A stretch of 64,000 bases of DNA, taken from the NCBI RefSeq assembly GCF_010389155.1, contig NC_057761.1, forward strand, positions 53,876,587 to 53,940,586, in the 5' to 3' direction. The DNA is from Erigeron canadensis (Eukaryota > Streptophyta > Magnoliopsida > Asterales > Asteraceae). This document shows, one piece after another, positions 35,476 to 48,534 of this stretch. The notes under the pieces are model-generated. The model was not told the DNA's origin and made no database searches. It was given only the letters and a program-made list of their open reading frames with translations. Each line of letters begins with the position of its first letter. Positions within the stretch are counted from its first letter, which is position 1. Both the position numbers and the translations under genes were made by a program.

Positions 35476-35529
<54 letters not shown>
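35476..35529. repeat. (AT)n microsatellite
   Basis: About 25 uninterrupted AT dinucleotides. Confidence 0.95.
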
Positions 35530-35532
<3 letters not shown>

Positions 35533-35539
35533 ACAAAAT

Positions 35540-36459
35540 CAATTCAAAAAGCTTTTTACCAAACTTGAATTCGTGTCTCTACGTTCTATCTTGATTTAAT
35601 TATGGATTTTGATATGTTTATTTAGTGACATCTTTAATGGACCACAATTGTTTTTTGGAAAGGAGAAAACTTGTTATATGATGTAGATGTTTTGATAATT
35701 AAATAACAGGGGTATAAAAAAACCAAAACTGTCAATATCATGATAGCCGAAAAAGTTTAGCATATTCATATTGATTAAGTTATTTTGATAGATTAATTAA
35801 TGATAATGTCTTGAAAATATAAGCAACAACCGTGCCCTTTTATTTATCAATTAAAAAAACTCTTTGTAGTTTGTATTAGTAAAATAATTACCTAATCTTA
35901 TCTTAGCTTTATTTTATGGTGGATTAGTATCTTTAATATTTAATTTCAACAACCCCTTTACTGAAATTCTAGACTTACGTCAATTATATACAGTATGAAA
36001 CTTTTGTATTTCTCTTTGGACGTATAATAATAAGAGTTATAATAAGTGTAACGGTGTAACATAAACGTCATTTAAAAAGTGGTGTTACACATTTATACAT
36101 ATGAAATTATGCGCTCGAAACAAGATAGCATGATCACCTTTTTTGTTTGTAGTAGTTGGAACAACTTAATCAATGTATGTTATACTTGCGCTATGTCATT
36201 TTCTTGGACTTTCAATAGACCAATGAAAACCTTGGTTTCTTAAGTTCTTAGAAATGTTTGTATTATTATGCACATATATAGTTGTCTTATGTGGTTACAA
36301 AATTTAACTTTTACATAGATATGTATGGTTATAATTTCAAGTTTTTATGAGATCATTACGACAAATGAAATGAGGTTATAGGTTTAAATCCGAAGGTTTT
36401 CAATATGGTAGTATTTAAAGATATGATGAATATTACTTTTTGCGTATCACTAGAAGTGT
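35540..36459. other. gene-free stretch
   Basis: AT-rich, nothing recognised. Confidence 0.4.
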
Positions 36460-36692
36460 CCAGTTTTGAATTTTCAAAGTTTTTTTTGTACAACTTTGAC
36501 CTTAACTTTATTTGTTTTTTTTATATGATATTTGATGAAGTTATATAAATTGATTAAGTTTTAAATGTGTTTTTATTAATATAATTTTCATCAAATATTA
36601 TATATAACACAATTAAAATTATTTATGATCAAAGATATAAAACGAAGACTTTGGAAATTCAAAGTATAACACATATGATGGGACGGAGGGAG
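36460..36692. mobile_element. Stowaway-like MITE, left end decayed
   Basis: The right end GGGACGGAGGGAG|TA is a classic Stowaway terminus. The left side (GTGTCCAGTTTTGAATTTTC) pairs only roughly with it, although internal CTTTGACC/GATCAAAG parts are mirrored. Confidence 0.55.
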
Positions 36693-36694
36693 TA

Positions 36695-38640
36695 CTTAGG
36701 ACCGGTCCTTAAAAAAGGTGGATGTTCAAACTCACACAAAATAAAGTATCTTACCTTTTTCATTTGTTTCAAACTTTTTATGGAAATTAAATTGCTATAT
36801 TATAACAAATATTATGCTTGGTTCAAATATCTGTAAAATTGTGTATCAATTTCATTGTTTGGGTAGTGGATAACATTTATACATAAAAAAAAAAAGTTAT
36901 TATGATTTTCTAAGAAAAGGAAGTATACTATCAATTATGTAGTTAAAGAATCACCCATAATTTATTCAATATACAAAGCGTACCGCACGTAACGCAGAAT
37001 GCATGATTTTCTAAAAATACATTTTAAATAAGATATAAAAAATTCATAATTATTGATTAGTACATGGGACGACGGGTGACGATGGCTGGCGGCCAACTTC
37101 ATCGAACGCTGTTTGGATTGTCTAACACACGGTATATGCAAATTGTAGGTGAAACATTTAAAGAAGAAACTGATTAGGTATAAGCATTTGTTAACAAGGA
37201 TGTGCATGATTCTAAATTTCTTAATCATAAATTTTAAAGTTATTTAATATAAAATAAGAATATAGTACCACTGATGACACGATAATACTCTAATGATTTG
37301 TAAATAAGTACAAATAAGCCGTTCAAAAAATGATAAAAAATAATCTAACCCTAAAAGTTTAAACTTTAAGGCTAAAATCATTTTCTATTCATAATTTTAC
37401 CAAATTGTTAGTGGACTGGTCACAAACTTAAAATATGATGGTCGACAACTTAAAGTATGGACAACATATGGTAGAAACTAGAAAGTATTATGATATCAAC
37501 TTATCATTCATATTTTGCTAATGATTTTCACTTTGAGGTCTAGACTTTTTTGATTCCTTATTATTATTGGTATTTTTGGATTCAACATATTTTACTTTTG
37601 ACCCAAGTACCCAACATTAATTAAGAATTCAAGATACATTTAGGACATAAATCGGTCTTCTATCATACATCTAAAAATTATTTAAATCGTATTTGGATTT
37701 TGGATGATTGGAGATCAAATTCTGCAAGTGGATTGTACAGTTATACAGTATAGGGCTATAGGTTGCTTAAATAATTGGCCCAAAGGAGCTTTTATATCAC
37801 TTTCTTGGTCCACTAACTAATAGTAGTAAACTAGTAACCTAACCATATGGACCGTGTCGAAGAATTAAATGATCACGAATCGTTAACGATACACTTACTA
37901 AATCATTTTCTCAATTGGTTAAGAAACTATAAAACTTGTTATAGTTTTTAGCAGTGCCAAGGGTTTTTAAATTTAAAACAACAATAATAAACATCTAAAA
38001 AGATTTACACGCACAACTTTATGATGTTAATTATATTTTAGTGTCTTATTTTAGTAATTGCATAAAATCTTCAAATTCTCAACAAATTTTGGCTACGGAC
38101 TTGGTTTTTTGATAAAGGAGGATTGGATAATCACATTTGATTATATGTGAATAAGCACAAGTGAAAATAAACATTTCATATGTGCATGCTCATAAACGTT
38201 CATAGATCATCTTGACTAATCTAAGATTGTAAAATGCGCCCGCCAGCCCATAAAGTCTATTTTAAAACAATAGGAAAAATAACTATTTTTGTCTTTTACC
38301 CAATCCAATTTGTTGTCACTCTACTGTATTGTTTAGTTAATTTAAAGGTGAAAAGGAGAGGAGAGAGAAGAGGAAAACAACTACACTTCCCCTACTAATC
38401 CTCTCCACTCCTTAATTTTCCACACTTAAAAAAATCTTAAAAATGCATTTTATAATTTTTCCGCTCTCCTATCTTTTCTTTTCCATCCTTAGATAAACTA
38501 AACGATACAGTTAGTGCGGATTCTCCCCTACAATGAAATTCTCAAATTCGTCACTCTTTGTAACTGAAAACTCCATTCAAAACAATAATTATTTTTTTTT
38601 TCCTGATAAATAACAACAATATAAAAGAAGTTGTAGCATG
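36695..38640. other. gene-free stretch upstream of WDR3
   Basis: AT-rich, no gene seen. An 88-residue minus-strand ORF near 37000 has no recognisable motif. Confidence 0.4.
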
Positions 38641-38680
38641 CGTTATGTATGAACAGTAGAACAAGTAAACAAATGCGAAT

Positions 38681-38835
38681 TGGGCCTCAACTAAGTTTGT
38701 AACTTGGAAGTACAAGTTCATCTAATGTTTGAATAAGCCCAAACAAAAAATGCAACCGGTCAATAAAAAAAGAGTCAAACAGATTTTCCCCAAAAAAATA
38801 AAAACCCTAATAACAATAAAACCGTTAAACCCTAG
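38681..38835 (+). promoter_or_regulatory. site II and telo-box motifs of the WDR3 promoter
   Basis: TGGGCC at 38681-38686 and AAGCCCA at 38735-38741 are site II type elements. AAACCCTAA at 38802-38810 and AAACCCTAG at 38827-38835 are telo boxes. In plants this combination marks promoters of ribosomal-protein and ribosome-biogenesis genes, which fits a UTP12 gene. The last telo box is 42 bp before the ATG. Confidence 0.75.
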
Positions 38836-38877
38836 TCAGCGGCCTGTCCACTAAAACCCTCTCCCGAAGTTCTCGCA

Positions 38878-41800
38878 ATGGTGAAATCGTATCTCCGATA
38901 CGAACCGGCGGCGGCGTTCGGTGTAATTACTTCAATTGACTCTAACATCACTTTCGATACTTCCGGCAAACATTTACTAGCCCCGGCGCTTGAAAAGATC
39001 GCTGTTTGGCATATCCGTCAAGGCGTTTGCGCCAAAACACTTTCGCCGTCAACTCAAACTCGTGGTCCGTCTATCGCCGTTACGTCTATTGCAGCTGTTC
39101 CATCTTCTTCTTCTCTGGTGATTACTTACTTGTAAATTACATATATTATTTCTATTCAAATGTGTACCTGTTTTAATTAATAAATTTGGTTCTATGCTTT
39201 TATTATCTGTTTGGTTATTTACACTTTTGAACTATTATGTATAAATGGATTGCTTAGAGGCCATGTTGTGTTCTTGATCTCGAAACGAGTGGTAATGTTC
39301 TCCGGAACATGAATACGAAACATCTGTTCGAATTGATAAAGATGATATATCTGCCATTCTACTACAAGTTTTACCTATTCAATAGGAAAAGAAATACCAT
39401 ACCCTGATGAAACCCTTAAAAATTTAGCAAACAAAGAAAATAGATTGTCAAATTTAGGCTATAGTGTGTACCTTTTTTACTACATGTGGAGAACTCGAAT
39501 AGAATGATAAGTTTGTCGACTTTGTTTGTTAAAATATGACGATGTGTTTTCGTCTTAACTCTTTTGTTTTGCTGAGCATTTCTACTTCTTTTTTCAACTT
39601 AATGTGGTGAGGGACAGTGTGACAGTGTGCACCTGTTTATAGGTATGGCCATATGGTATTCTTTGGCTGTTGTACTATCTTTTCTGTGAAAAATGATTAA
39701 GCTTGAACTCTTTGTGTGTATTGTTTTCTATTTTTCTATCACAGATAGCTAGTGGGAATGCTGATGGAAGTATAAGAATTTGGGATTATGAGAGAGGAAC
39801 CTGCGAGACCACATTGAATGGGCACAAAGGGGCTACTACAGTTCTGCGGTTTAACAAGTCAGGATCATTACTTGCTTCCGGAAGCAAAGACAATGACATT
39901 GTTTTATGGGATGTTATTGGTGAAGTTGGACTTTTTCGACTACGTGGCCATCGTGACCAGGTATATATTTTTAAGGGCAAGTTGCATATAATAACAATGT
40001 ACTTTATTTCAATTTATGCTTTAGATAACTTTATTTAGAAAGCAGCAACCAGTCGTCATTTTATTTCATTTCAAACGATTAACTCTCATTCTTTCACACA
40101 ATAAAGCAACATAATTTGAGATTTATTACTACAAAAGTTAAGGTATATAATGTTAGGAACAACCCTTAGCCGTAGCACAACGTAAGCAATTAAATAAGAA
40201 GATTAAACAGAAAAATAAAGAGATAAACGACTCAAGAATTTAATGTGGTTCGGCCCCAGTGGGGGGCCTAGTCCACCGGCTGCAACTAGATTATATTATT
40301 GATGCTCTGAACCATTTGATTACAATTACATATGAGGGATATATATAGATGATAGATTAGGGTTAATAACTCGGTGAACAAGTTAGGCTTGAACGACCTA
40401 CTAATCATCCAATAGACAAGCCCATATAGCTAGGACTTGAAACCCAACAATCTCCCACTTGAAGGCCTTGCGATAAACTTCAGCCCGTTATTCAAGCAAA
40501 CAATATCCCAGTCAAACAGTAACTTCTGTAATCTTCGGATGAGAGAAATCCTCCAAGCCTCCGGTTCCAAGAACAGACTAACATTTCAAAACGTAAGTTT
40601 TCCAAGTCTTTGCTCTCCATGAACAAGCTAAGATTTCAATAAAAACAGGGACAGAAGTATTCACAGGTCCAGCTAAGAACAAACCAAACTTCAATCCATG
40701 CATCCCAAGTGTACCCTAGTTGCAGCGGCCCTTTTCATCGGTCACCTGAAAGGCCCATTGAAGCTGTAAATCACTAAATCGCTCCAATACAGTCAGACAC
40801 AACTGACTCAGTCATGGCAAAGATAACCTATGACTCATCCTCAATCTCAACCTGCCCCTACTGATATGAAATACCGGATCCAGAGACTTCCGAGGAACAA
40901 CACTCTCCACTAGCGGTAGCATCACATGGGAAATTTCATTCGGAACCTTGGTCTTCAGAACTAAACGTCTATTTTAACACATGTCAACATACTCGTGCTC
41001 CCACTGTTACAAAATCCCGTCCAAGTTCAAACCTCCGAATACGCTCGAACTAATTACCTGAAAGTCCAGGAGTCCTCTACCGCGCACCAGACTTGTATAA
41101 CTCTCGAATCCGCGAGCCAAGACTTTTCTCCGAAAGTAGGTTCAATTCTTCTGGTAGCGTAGTAATCTGCACACTCCAAAAGTCTAAACAATAGACCAAT
41201 GCTTGATTACAGTAGGTAAAATGAAGCAAACCAGAATCTGTAGAAAGAGTCTTCACTGCCTTCCAATGAGTCTCAATACATCAACCTAGACACATTCTCA
41301 TAAGTAGAATTTTATCAACCTCGGGCAACTCTAAACCTTGAGCACCTCATGCAACCTCACAAGTCAACTACGCACATCTCCCACTGTCCCTGTTATTCAA
41401 ACCCATGCTAAACCAGACTTCATGAGACAAACCTCCACTCGTATTCAACCAGCAAAAACCTTCACCCAATACCAGTGAAAGATCCAATCAAAAAGTCAAA
41501 GCACCGATCAAACTGAACAAGGAATAACATCCACAGTTCCAGACCAATTAATAGCAAACGATCAATAACAGCAGTAGAGAAAACAAGCGATGACTTGACT
41601 AACTTTTTTCACTCTTGTCAACACTAGCAACCCGGAACAGGAATACTCAAAATACAAAGCACTCTAAACCTGCTAGCTCTATTTTCTTCAAAACCAGTAC
41701 CATATCCAACAAAAACAGTCCAACCCAAAACCCCTGTATATACCCGGTCGAACAAAGGCTTAACCCTAATCAACCTAATACCTTGTTTCAATGGACTAAC

Positions 41801-44800
41801 TTCAAAGGATGGTACTTATCTTCTTTTCTTTTTTAATCAATCAAGGTAATATCACATCAACAAACTTAGTAACAACCACCCACAAAAACCACATCCTAAT
41901 CGTGAACCAGAATAATCCGAGATACAACTCAAACAATAAACTGAACAGAGACCGTACCTCAACCTCTAATTAATGACGAACAAGAATGTCACGGTGGTAG
42001 CCAAGAACAGTAGCCAATACCTCTCGAACAAGAAAACCCAAAACAGTGCTTTTATTATCTCCCAATCAATCAACAACACCAAATAAACTCAAAAGACAGA
42101 AACCCTAATAGAGTTACAATCGGCGGAAGCTGACAGCAGCAGAGACGGTTGCAACAGCGGCGGCGGACAGGAGGCTGTTTGATGATGAAACAACGGCGGA
42201 ACAGCAGCAAAAAAAAAAAAACTGCAAACCAGACCCAACACAGATTGAAACAGGAAGAACAAACAGTAGCAGAAGCAGTGAAATAGGTCCTGAATACTGC
42301 TGTAAAACTGCAGCAACAACAGCTAATAACTACCTCAAACAGCTGCAAATAACAGCAGCAAAATAGCAGCAGCAGCGAACAAGGGTAATAACCCTAAACG
42401 CGTACAGCAGCTAGCTAGAACAGATCCGAACAGCCTTGCTCTTAAGAACCCTAATTGCAGTTGAATCAAACAGCAGCAACTCTGTTGGTTGACTGAAAAA
42501 CGGTGAACAATAGAAAGTCTGAAACAAACCCTAATCGTGAATAACCAACTGCCATGAACAAAGACAATCGTATCAAACAGATGCTAATCTCTGATACCAC
42601 TTGTTAGGAACAGGCCTTAGCCGTAGCACACAACGGAAGCAATTAAACAAGAAGATAAAACAGAAAAATAAAGAGATAATCGACACAAGAATTTAACGTG
42701 GTTCGGCCCCAGTGGGGGGCCTAGTCCACTGGTTGCAACTAGATTTTATTATTGATGCTCTGAACTATTTGATTACAATTACATATGAGGGATATATATA
42801 GATGACAGATTAGGGTGAATAACTTTGTGAACAAGTTAGGCTTGAACGGGCCTACTAATCATCCAATAGACAAGCCCATATAGCTAGGACTTCAAACCCA
42901 ACATATAATGATCGAGAATCATAAGTTGGTTGCTAATTTTTCATAAGTAATTTTTAAATTGGCCTAATTCAAAAATAGATCAAAAGGTAAATTGCAAAAT
43001 ATTTTGACAGAGCAAAAGTAAATTGCAAATTATTTAAGACCCGAAATGCATCATTCAGTTACTTCTTCTGTTATTTAAAGTGTACATTTCTTTGCTTACG
43101 TTTGTTTTTGGAATGCAGGTTACTGATCTCGCTTTCTTGGATTCTGGTAAAAAACTTGTTAGTGCATCTAAGGACAAGTTTTTAAGGGTTTGGGATCTTG
43201 ACACCCAACATTGTACACAAATAATTGGTGGTCATCACAGTGAAATTTGGTCCATCGATGTTGATGCTGATCAGAGATATTTAGTGACTGGATCAGCTGA
43301 TTCAGAGCTCAGATTTTATACCATAAAACATGAAATTACAGATGGTCAATCTGTATCGAAAACTAGTCCAACTGATACTGATGGTAGAGATTCATCTGTT
43401 GAAAGCAAATGGGAAAGTTTGAAGTTTTTTGGTGAAATCCAACGACAAAGCAAAGATCGTGTTGCAACAGTTAGATTTAACAAGTCTGGCAACCTTCTAG
43501 CTTGTCAAGTTGCAGGGAAGACAGTGGAGATATATCGTGTATTGGATGAGACAGAAGCGAAACGTAAAGCAAAAAGAAGAACAAATCGAAAAAAAGAAAG
43601 GAAATCATCTAAAACAATTGACGCTGCCAATAGTGGAAACATAGACAATGAATTAAAAGATGATGGAAACCTGACCATGGTTACAGTCCCTGATGTATTT
43701 AAGCTTTTGGAGACTCTTAGAGCTAACAAGAAAATATGTTCTATGTCATTCTCTCCCGTTACGTCCAAAAAGTCGCTAGATACTTTAGCATTGTCGTTAA
43801 ACAACAATTTGCTGGAGGTGTATTCAATAGATAGCAGCTCAACCCCAAAAACAAGTGCTAGCAGCTCTATTTCAAAATCAAGTGCAATTGAGCTTCAAGG
43901 TCATCGTTCTGATGTTAGAAGTGTTACGCTTAGCTCAGACAGCACACTTTTAATGTCAACAAGTCATAATGCTGTGAAGATTTGGAATCCAAGTACTGGT
44001 TCTTGTCTTCGAACTATCGATTCAGGATATGGGCTATGTAGTTTGTTTGTTCCTGGTAACAAGTATGCTGTAATTGGCACAAAAAGCGGGGATCTTGAAA
44101 TTATTGACGTGAGAAGTAGCACTACTGTTGAAGTAGTGAAAGCTCATACGGGCTCTGTTCAATCAATTGTTCCCACACCAGATGGTGGCGGTTTTGTCAC
44201 TGGGAGCATAGATCGTGATATTAAGTTTTGGGAGTATGAAACCACAAAAGTTCCTGGTCAGGTGTGTTTATTAATACCGTTAGTATGAAATTGTCTTATA
44301 TACTTAAGATCATACCTTTCGAGTTTTAACATTTTAAATTTTCTATGAAATTTGTTTTTTTTAATTTAATTTATTTTATTTAATATCATTTGTTTCTATG
44401 CTTTCTTGGGTTGTCAGGATTTGGTGAATCTTACAGTGACCAATGTGAGGACATTACCAATGAATGATGATGTTATAGTGGTTTCTGTGAGCCCTGATGG
44501 GAGGCATATAGCGGCCGCATTATTGGATTGCACTGTGAAGGTCAGATATATTTCTTTGACCTATTATTTATGCATGGTTTGCCATATGGCTGTTTACTTG
44601 TGACCTTATTATTGTTTTATAATGCAAATCATAATGTATTAAAAGATACATGTCACTAGAAGTAAATAGTGAGTTAGATCTTCTTTCATCTGGGGTACAA
44701 GTAAGACTTGTATCGACATTCTGGCACGAAAAAAGGCATAAATATCGGAACTTCATGGCGCATGAATACACGTTGAAGGGCACCCTTGGTGTACATCTAG

Positions 44801-47221
44801 CTTTAGTTTGAAGATATCTTGATTTCTTTTCTTATTCTTGTAGTTTTAAACCAAATTTACATCAATATTTCATTAAAGCTTTTCAAATATGAACTCAAAG
44901 GTTTTCATTCATTTGTTACATGTGGATCTTACTTTGTTTTCAGCTTGTTTGATTATATTATTCTCCGTATAAGTTTCATTTTGCTAATTATCTGATGGAA
45001 AACTTTCAGGTCTTCTACATGGATACTCTGAAATTTTTCCTTACATTGTATGGTCACAAGCTTCCAGTATTGTGTATGGATATGTCATCTGATGGGGATC
45101 TTATTGTTACTGGTTCTGCTGACAAAAACTTGAAAATATGGGGTTTGGACTTTGGTGACTGTCACAAGTCTATATTTGCACATGCCGATAGGTACTTTTG
45201 TAGTATTGAAATGTATCATCATCCCTCAATTCAATTTTTGAGAAATTTTAACTTGATTTCATGACTATGGCAGTGTAACAGCAGTGAAGTTTGTTCAGAA
45301 CACCCATTACATGTTCAGTGTCGGGAAAGACCGGCTGGTAAAATACTGGGATGCTGATAAATTTGAGTTACTTTTAACCCTAGAAGGCCATCATGCTGAA
45401 GTTTGGTGTGTCTCTATCAGTCACCGTGGTGATTTTCTTGTCACAGGGTCTCATGATCGATCAATTCGACGTTGGGACCGTACTGAAGAACCCTTTTTTC
45501 TCGAGGTACATCCAAGACTACTTCTGTAATTTAGATTTTTAGAAGTGGCAATTTCAACACAATTACTTAAGAATGGGTTGCATCTTGTCTCAAATGGGTC
45601 ATATCTGAAAATTTTGCTGAAAGATGAACAAGTCAAATGTTTCAAGTTGTTTTAAGAGTCGCACATGGTTATTTTTTTAATGCATACAACTTTTTACATT
45701 TATTTTCTTTAAAGTTCATTATTGCTAAAACTATGTTGTTTTTGTAATCTGAATAAACATCACAGTTTTTAACAAGAAATGGTTCAAATAGACAAGATAC
45801 CGTTTGCAGATCAACCCATTCAATCTGTTTTGACATCATGCATTCACATTTCGATTCGGGCTCAGATCTGCATTTACATAATGTTAAATTTAATATTTTG
45901 CAGGAAGAGAAAGAGAAGAGATTGGAAGAAATGTTTGAGGCTGACCTTGACAACTCCTTAGAAAACAGATATTTGCCTCAGCAAGAACTTCCAGAGGAGG
46001 GGGCTGTAGCTGTAGCTGGAAAAAAAACTCAAGAAACTTTATCAGCAACTGATTCAATTATTGAAGCATTAGATATTGCAGTAGAAGAATTGAAACGAAT
46101 TGCTGAACACGAGGTCTGTATTTTTCTGTTTTTTATATATCCTAAATATTTGAATTCAGTATATTATTTTTAAGTGGTTGATGCTTTACAAATATCAGGC
46201 GGAAAAGAGGAGGGGAAAAACTGCAGAGTTTCGATCTAATATTATTATGCTGGGGCTTTCTCCATCCGAGTATATCCTCCTAGCAGTCTCAAAAGTTCAT
46301 ACGAATGACCTTGAGCAGACGTTATTGGTAAGCGAGTAATTGTTTTTCTTGTATTTCTACCTTTACATTTTACATTTATGAGAATATATTGGAGTCCCAT
46401 GAATATTCATGTCTTGTTTTGCAGGCTCTGCCATTTGCAGATGCTTTGAATCTTTTATCATATTTAAAAGAGTGGTCCTCGAATCCTGATAAGGTCAGGC
46501 AGTATATTGTTACTATATTTAAATTTTGATTGTATGCTTTGTTGTGAATATAACTTACTTCAGTAGCCTCTTTTAAGTGAACAAGTTACACAAACAGTTG
46601 TTCACACTAACATAATATCTGATCAAAGTTTCTCGCATTTTGACTTGTTTTGGCAACTTTAAAACTATCTGCAGGTTGAGCTGGTTTGCAGGATCGCCAC
46701 GGTGTTACTGCAGTTGCATCATAATCAGCTTGTTGCTACCACAAGCTCCAGACCTGTTCTGGCTGTGTTGAGAGATATACTTCATGCTAGAGTTAAGGTA
46801 AAAAAATATATAATCCGAATGAACATGAATCCGTTGTTTTGTTGCTTAATTCTAGGCACAATTTAACAAAATCTTGCTTTAAGGTATCCCTATATATGAA
46901 TGAGTTTTTTTTTTCTTTTAGGAATGCAAGGATACTCTTGGATTCAATCTGGCAGCTATGGATCACCTCAGGGTTTGTTTCTCTGTTCTTAAATATGTGT
47001 TTACTTTAAGTGATTAAGTTATTGAATAACTTATCTTTATTCACTTGTTCCAGCAATTAATGGCTTCAAAATCTGATGCACCTTTCCAAGATGCAAAGGA
47101 AAAATTACTCGAAATACGCTCACAGCAGTCGAAACGTGTTGAAGCAAGGGCAGACATGAAAAGTGAGAGGAGGAAGAAGAAGAAGAAGCAAAAGAAGGAT
47201 GATGGGCACGTGTGGTCTTAA
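38878..47221 (+). CDS. WDR3: WD40-repeat protein WDR3/UTP12 (Dip2), small-subunit processome
   Basis: A nucleolar scaffold of the UTP-B complex needed for 18S pre-rRNA processing. Exons: 38878-39117, 39745-39960, 43119-44261, 44418-44540, 45010-45191, 45274-45505, 45904-46113, 46199-46327, 46425-46493, 46675-46797, 46922-46972, 47054-47221. All borders are GT-AG and in phase: 961 residues, the usual family size (about 940-960). Two tandem WD40 propellers are visible: units such as [34 protein letters not shown] in the first, and [31 protein letters not shown] in the second. A Lys/Arg-rich insert lies near residues 300-330. After the propellers come an acidic/basic linker ([15 protein letters not shown]) and the helical Utp12 domain (about 800-905), ending in a Lys-rich tail ([10 protein letters not shown]). 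Starts [10 protein letters not shown], the conserved family N-terminus. Intron 2 holds a complete LTR element. Confidence 0.96.
40151..40449 (-). repeat. 3' LTR of the WDR3 intron element
   Basis: Contains the ACGTGGTTCGGCCCCAG-like stretch (here AATGTGGTTCGG) shared with the other LTR. Abuts the polypurine tract. Confidence 0.88.
42602..42903 (-). repeat. 5' LTR of the WDR3 intron element
   Basis: Partner of 40151-40449; lies next to the primer-binding site on the minus strand. Confidence 0.88.
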
Positions 47222-48342
47222 TTTGCGGCTATGCTTTCCTATGATGGCCTGTGACAACTTTCATCCTTATGTTTGTTGTGACATAAATGTATAAAGTTTT
47301 AATTTAATTATATTCAACCAAATATTTTGTTGCCCCAAATTTTGTAGTTGGAGACAAGTCTGATGAGAAATTTATGAAAGTTACTTTGCGCCTTTTTGGA
47401 CACTCATCTTTATCTTGTTTCTATGATCATATCCAATGCAAAGAAACATGGCTTATTGTACTAAGCACCGTCTTGGAAAATTTTGGTTCCTTGGGGATTT
47501 GTGAGTTTTGAACTAGTTCAAAAGTATGCAAGACTGATCTTTAGTTTAATGAATCATCAATATAAATGTTTCTCAATTTGGCATAATGAATATTTAACAG
47601 AAATGTAGATGATTATACCATCTGAATATCAGTTTGTGATAAGTGAGATGCTAAAATCGATGTGATGTAATTTGTTGAGATAATAGTTCAATGCTTGTAT
47701 GAACTTTGGCAAAATCACGTTAAACATTATCTTAATCTTATATAAACATTTAGGCACTGTATATTTTTATTACATTTACATCAAATATATTTAATTTTTA
47801 TATTACTTTGAATATTTCTAGTCTAAGATTGAACCTTATCTTTTAATCCAATAAAATTTTTCTTTTTACAATAGTTTAGGGAGTTTTTCACTTTTTGCCT
47901 TCTTCGTTTATGAGTGCATCAAAATGGGGGTGTAGCCATTTATCCGTTTGTCTTAAAAAAAAAAAATTTGTTTTAAAATAAACAAGAACTTTAAAAAACC
48001 AGAATTTTCAATTAAAAATTGAGGATTACTCCGTAATTTTTATGCCAGCGAACAATAATCATAAGACAGAAAGAATACTCAAACAAATTTTGTTAACAAA
48101 TGATAGAAATAAGTCACGCTCCGCTATATTTGTTGATCAATAATCTTGATGAAACATATTACTTTAATTAAACAAAAATATATACAAGAAAGAAAAAGGT
48201 GCTCTATTGATCCAATGTGACCCATTCAAGAATCCAATTTTGTCGTTGTCAATTTGTACATATACATATATAATAGGGTTCCATTCATTCATTCATTGTT
48301 TTCTGATTGGAGGGTTATCAGGAACTGTAAATGTAAATAGGA
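47222..48342. other. intergenic region between WDR3 and the unknown gene
   Basis: Contains the WDR3 3' UTR and, at its right end, the leader of the next gene. No repeat border or gene recognised. Confidence 0.5.
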
Positions 48343-48484
48343 ATGGAGGTAAAGAAAGTGTATTGCAGAAAGAATAAAAGGCAAGTAGATGTAGATCATA
48401 TACCAAAGTGTTATCAGCTTCCTAGAACCACCCCTTCTTCCAAACCCACAACTCAATTCGATTTTCCTGCCTCTTCCTTTCAAG

Positions 48485-48534
<50 letters not shown>

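Larger units (their letters stand above)
40151..42903 (-). mobile_element. non-coding LTR element (LARD-like) in WDR3 intron 2
   Basis: Two LTRs, 40151-40449 and 42602-42903, roughly 92% alike by eye, with TGTTAGG...CCCAACA ends on the plus strand. A 5-bp duplication TATAA flanks it (40146-40150, 42904-42908). On the minus strand TGGTATCAGAGATTAG, a Met-tRNA-like primer site, follows the 42602-42903 LTR within a few bases, and GTGGGAGATTG, a polypurine tract, precedes the other LTR. So it runs antisense to WDR3. The 2.15-kb interior has no gag or pol, so it must move in trans. Confidence 0.9.

Noticed and set aside
42070..42348. Cys-rich minus-strand ORF inside the LTR element
   Set aside because: Product of GCAGCAACAG-type repeats read on the opposite strand; no zinc-knuckle spacing (CX2CX4HX4C) and no gag features.
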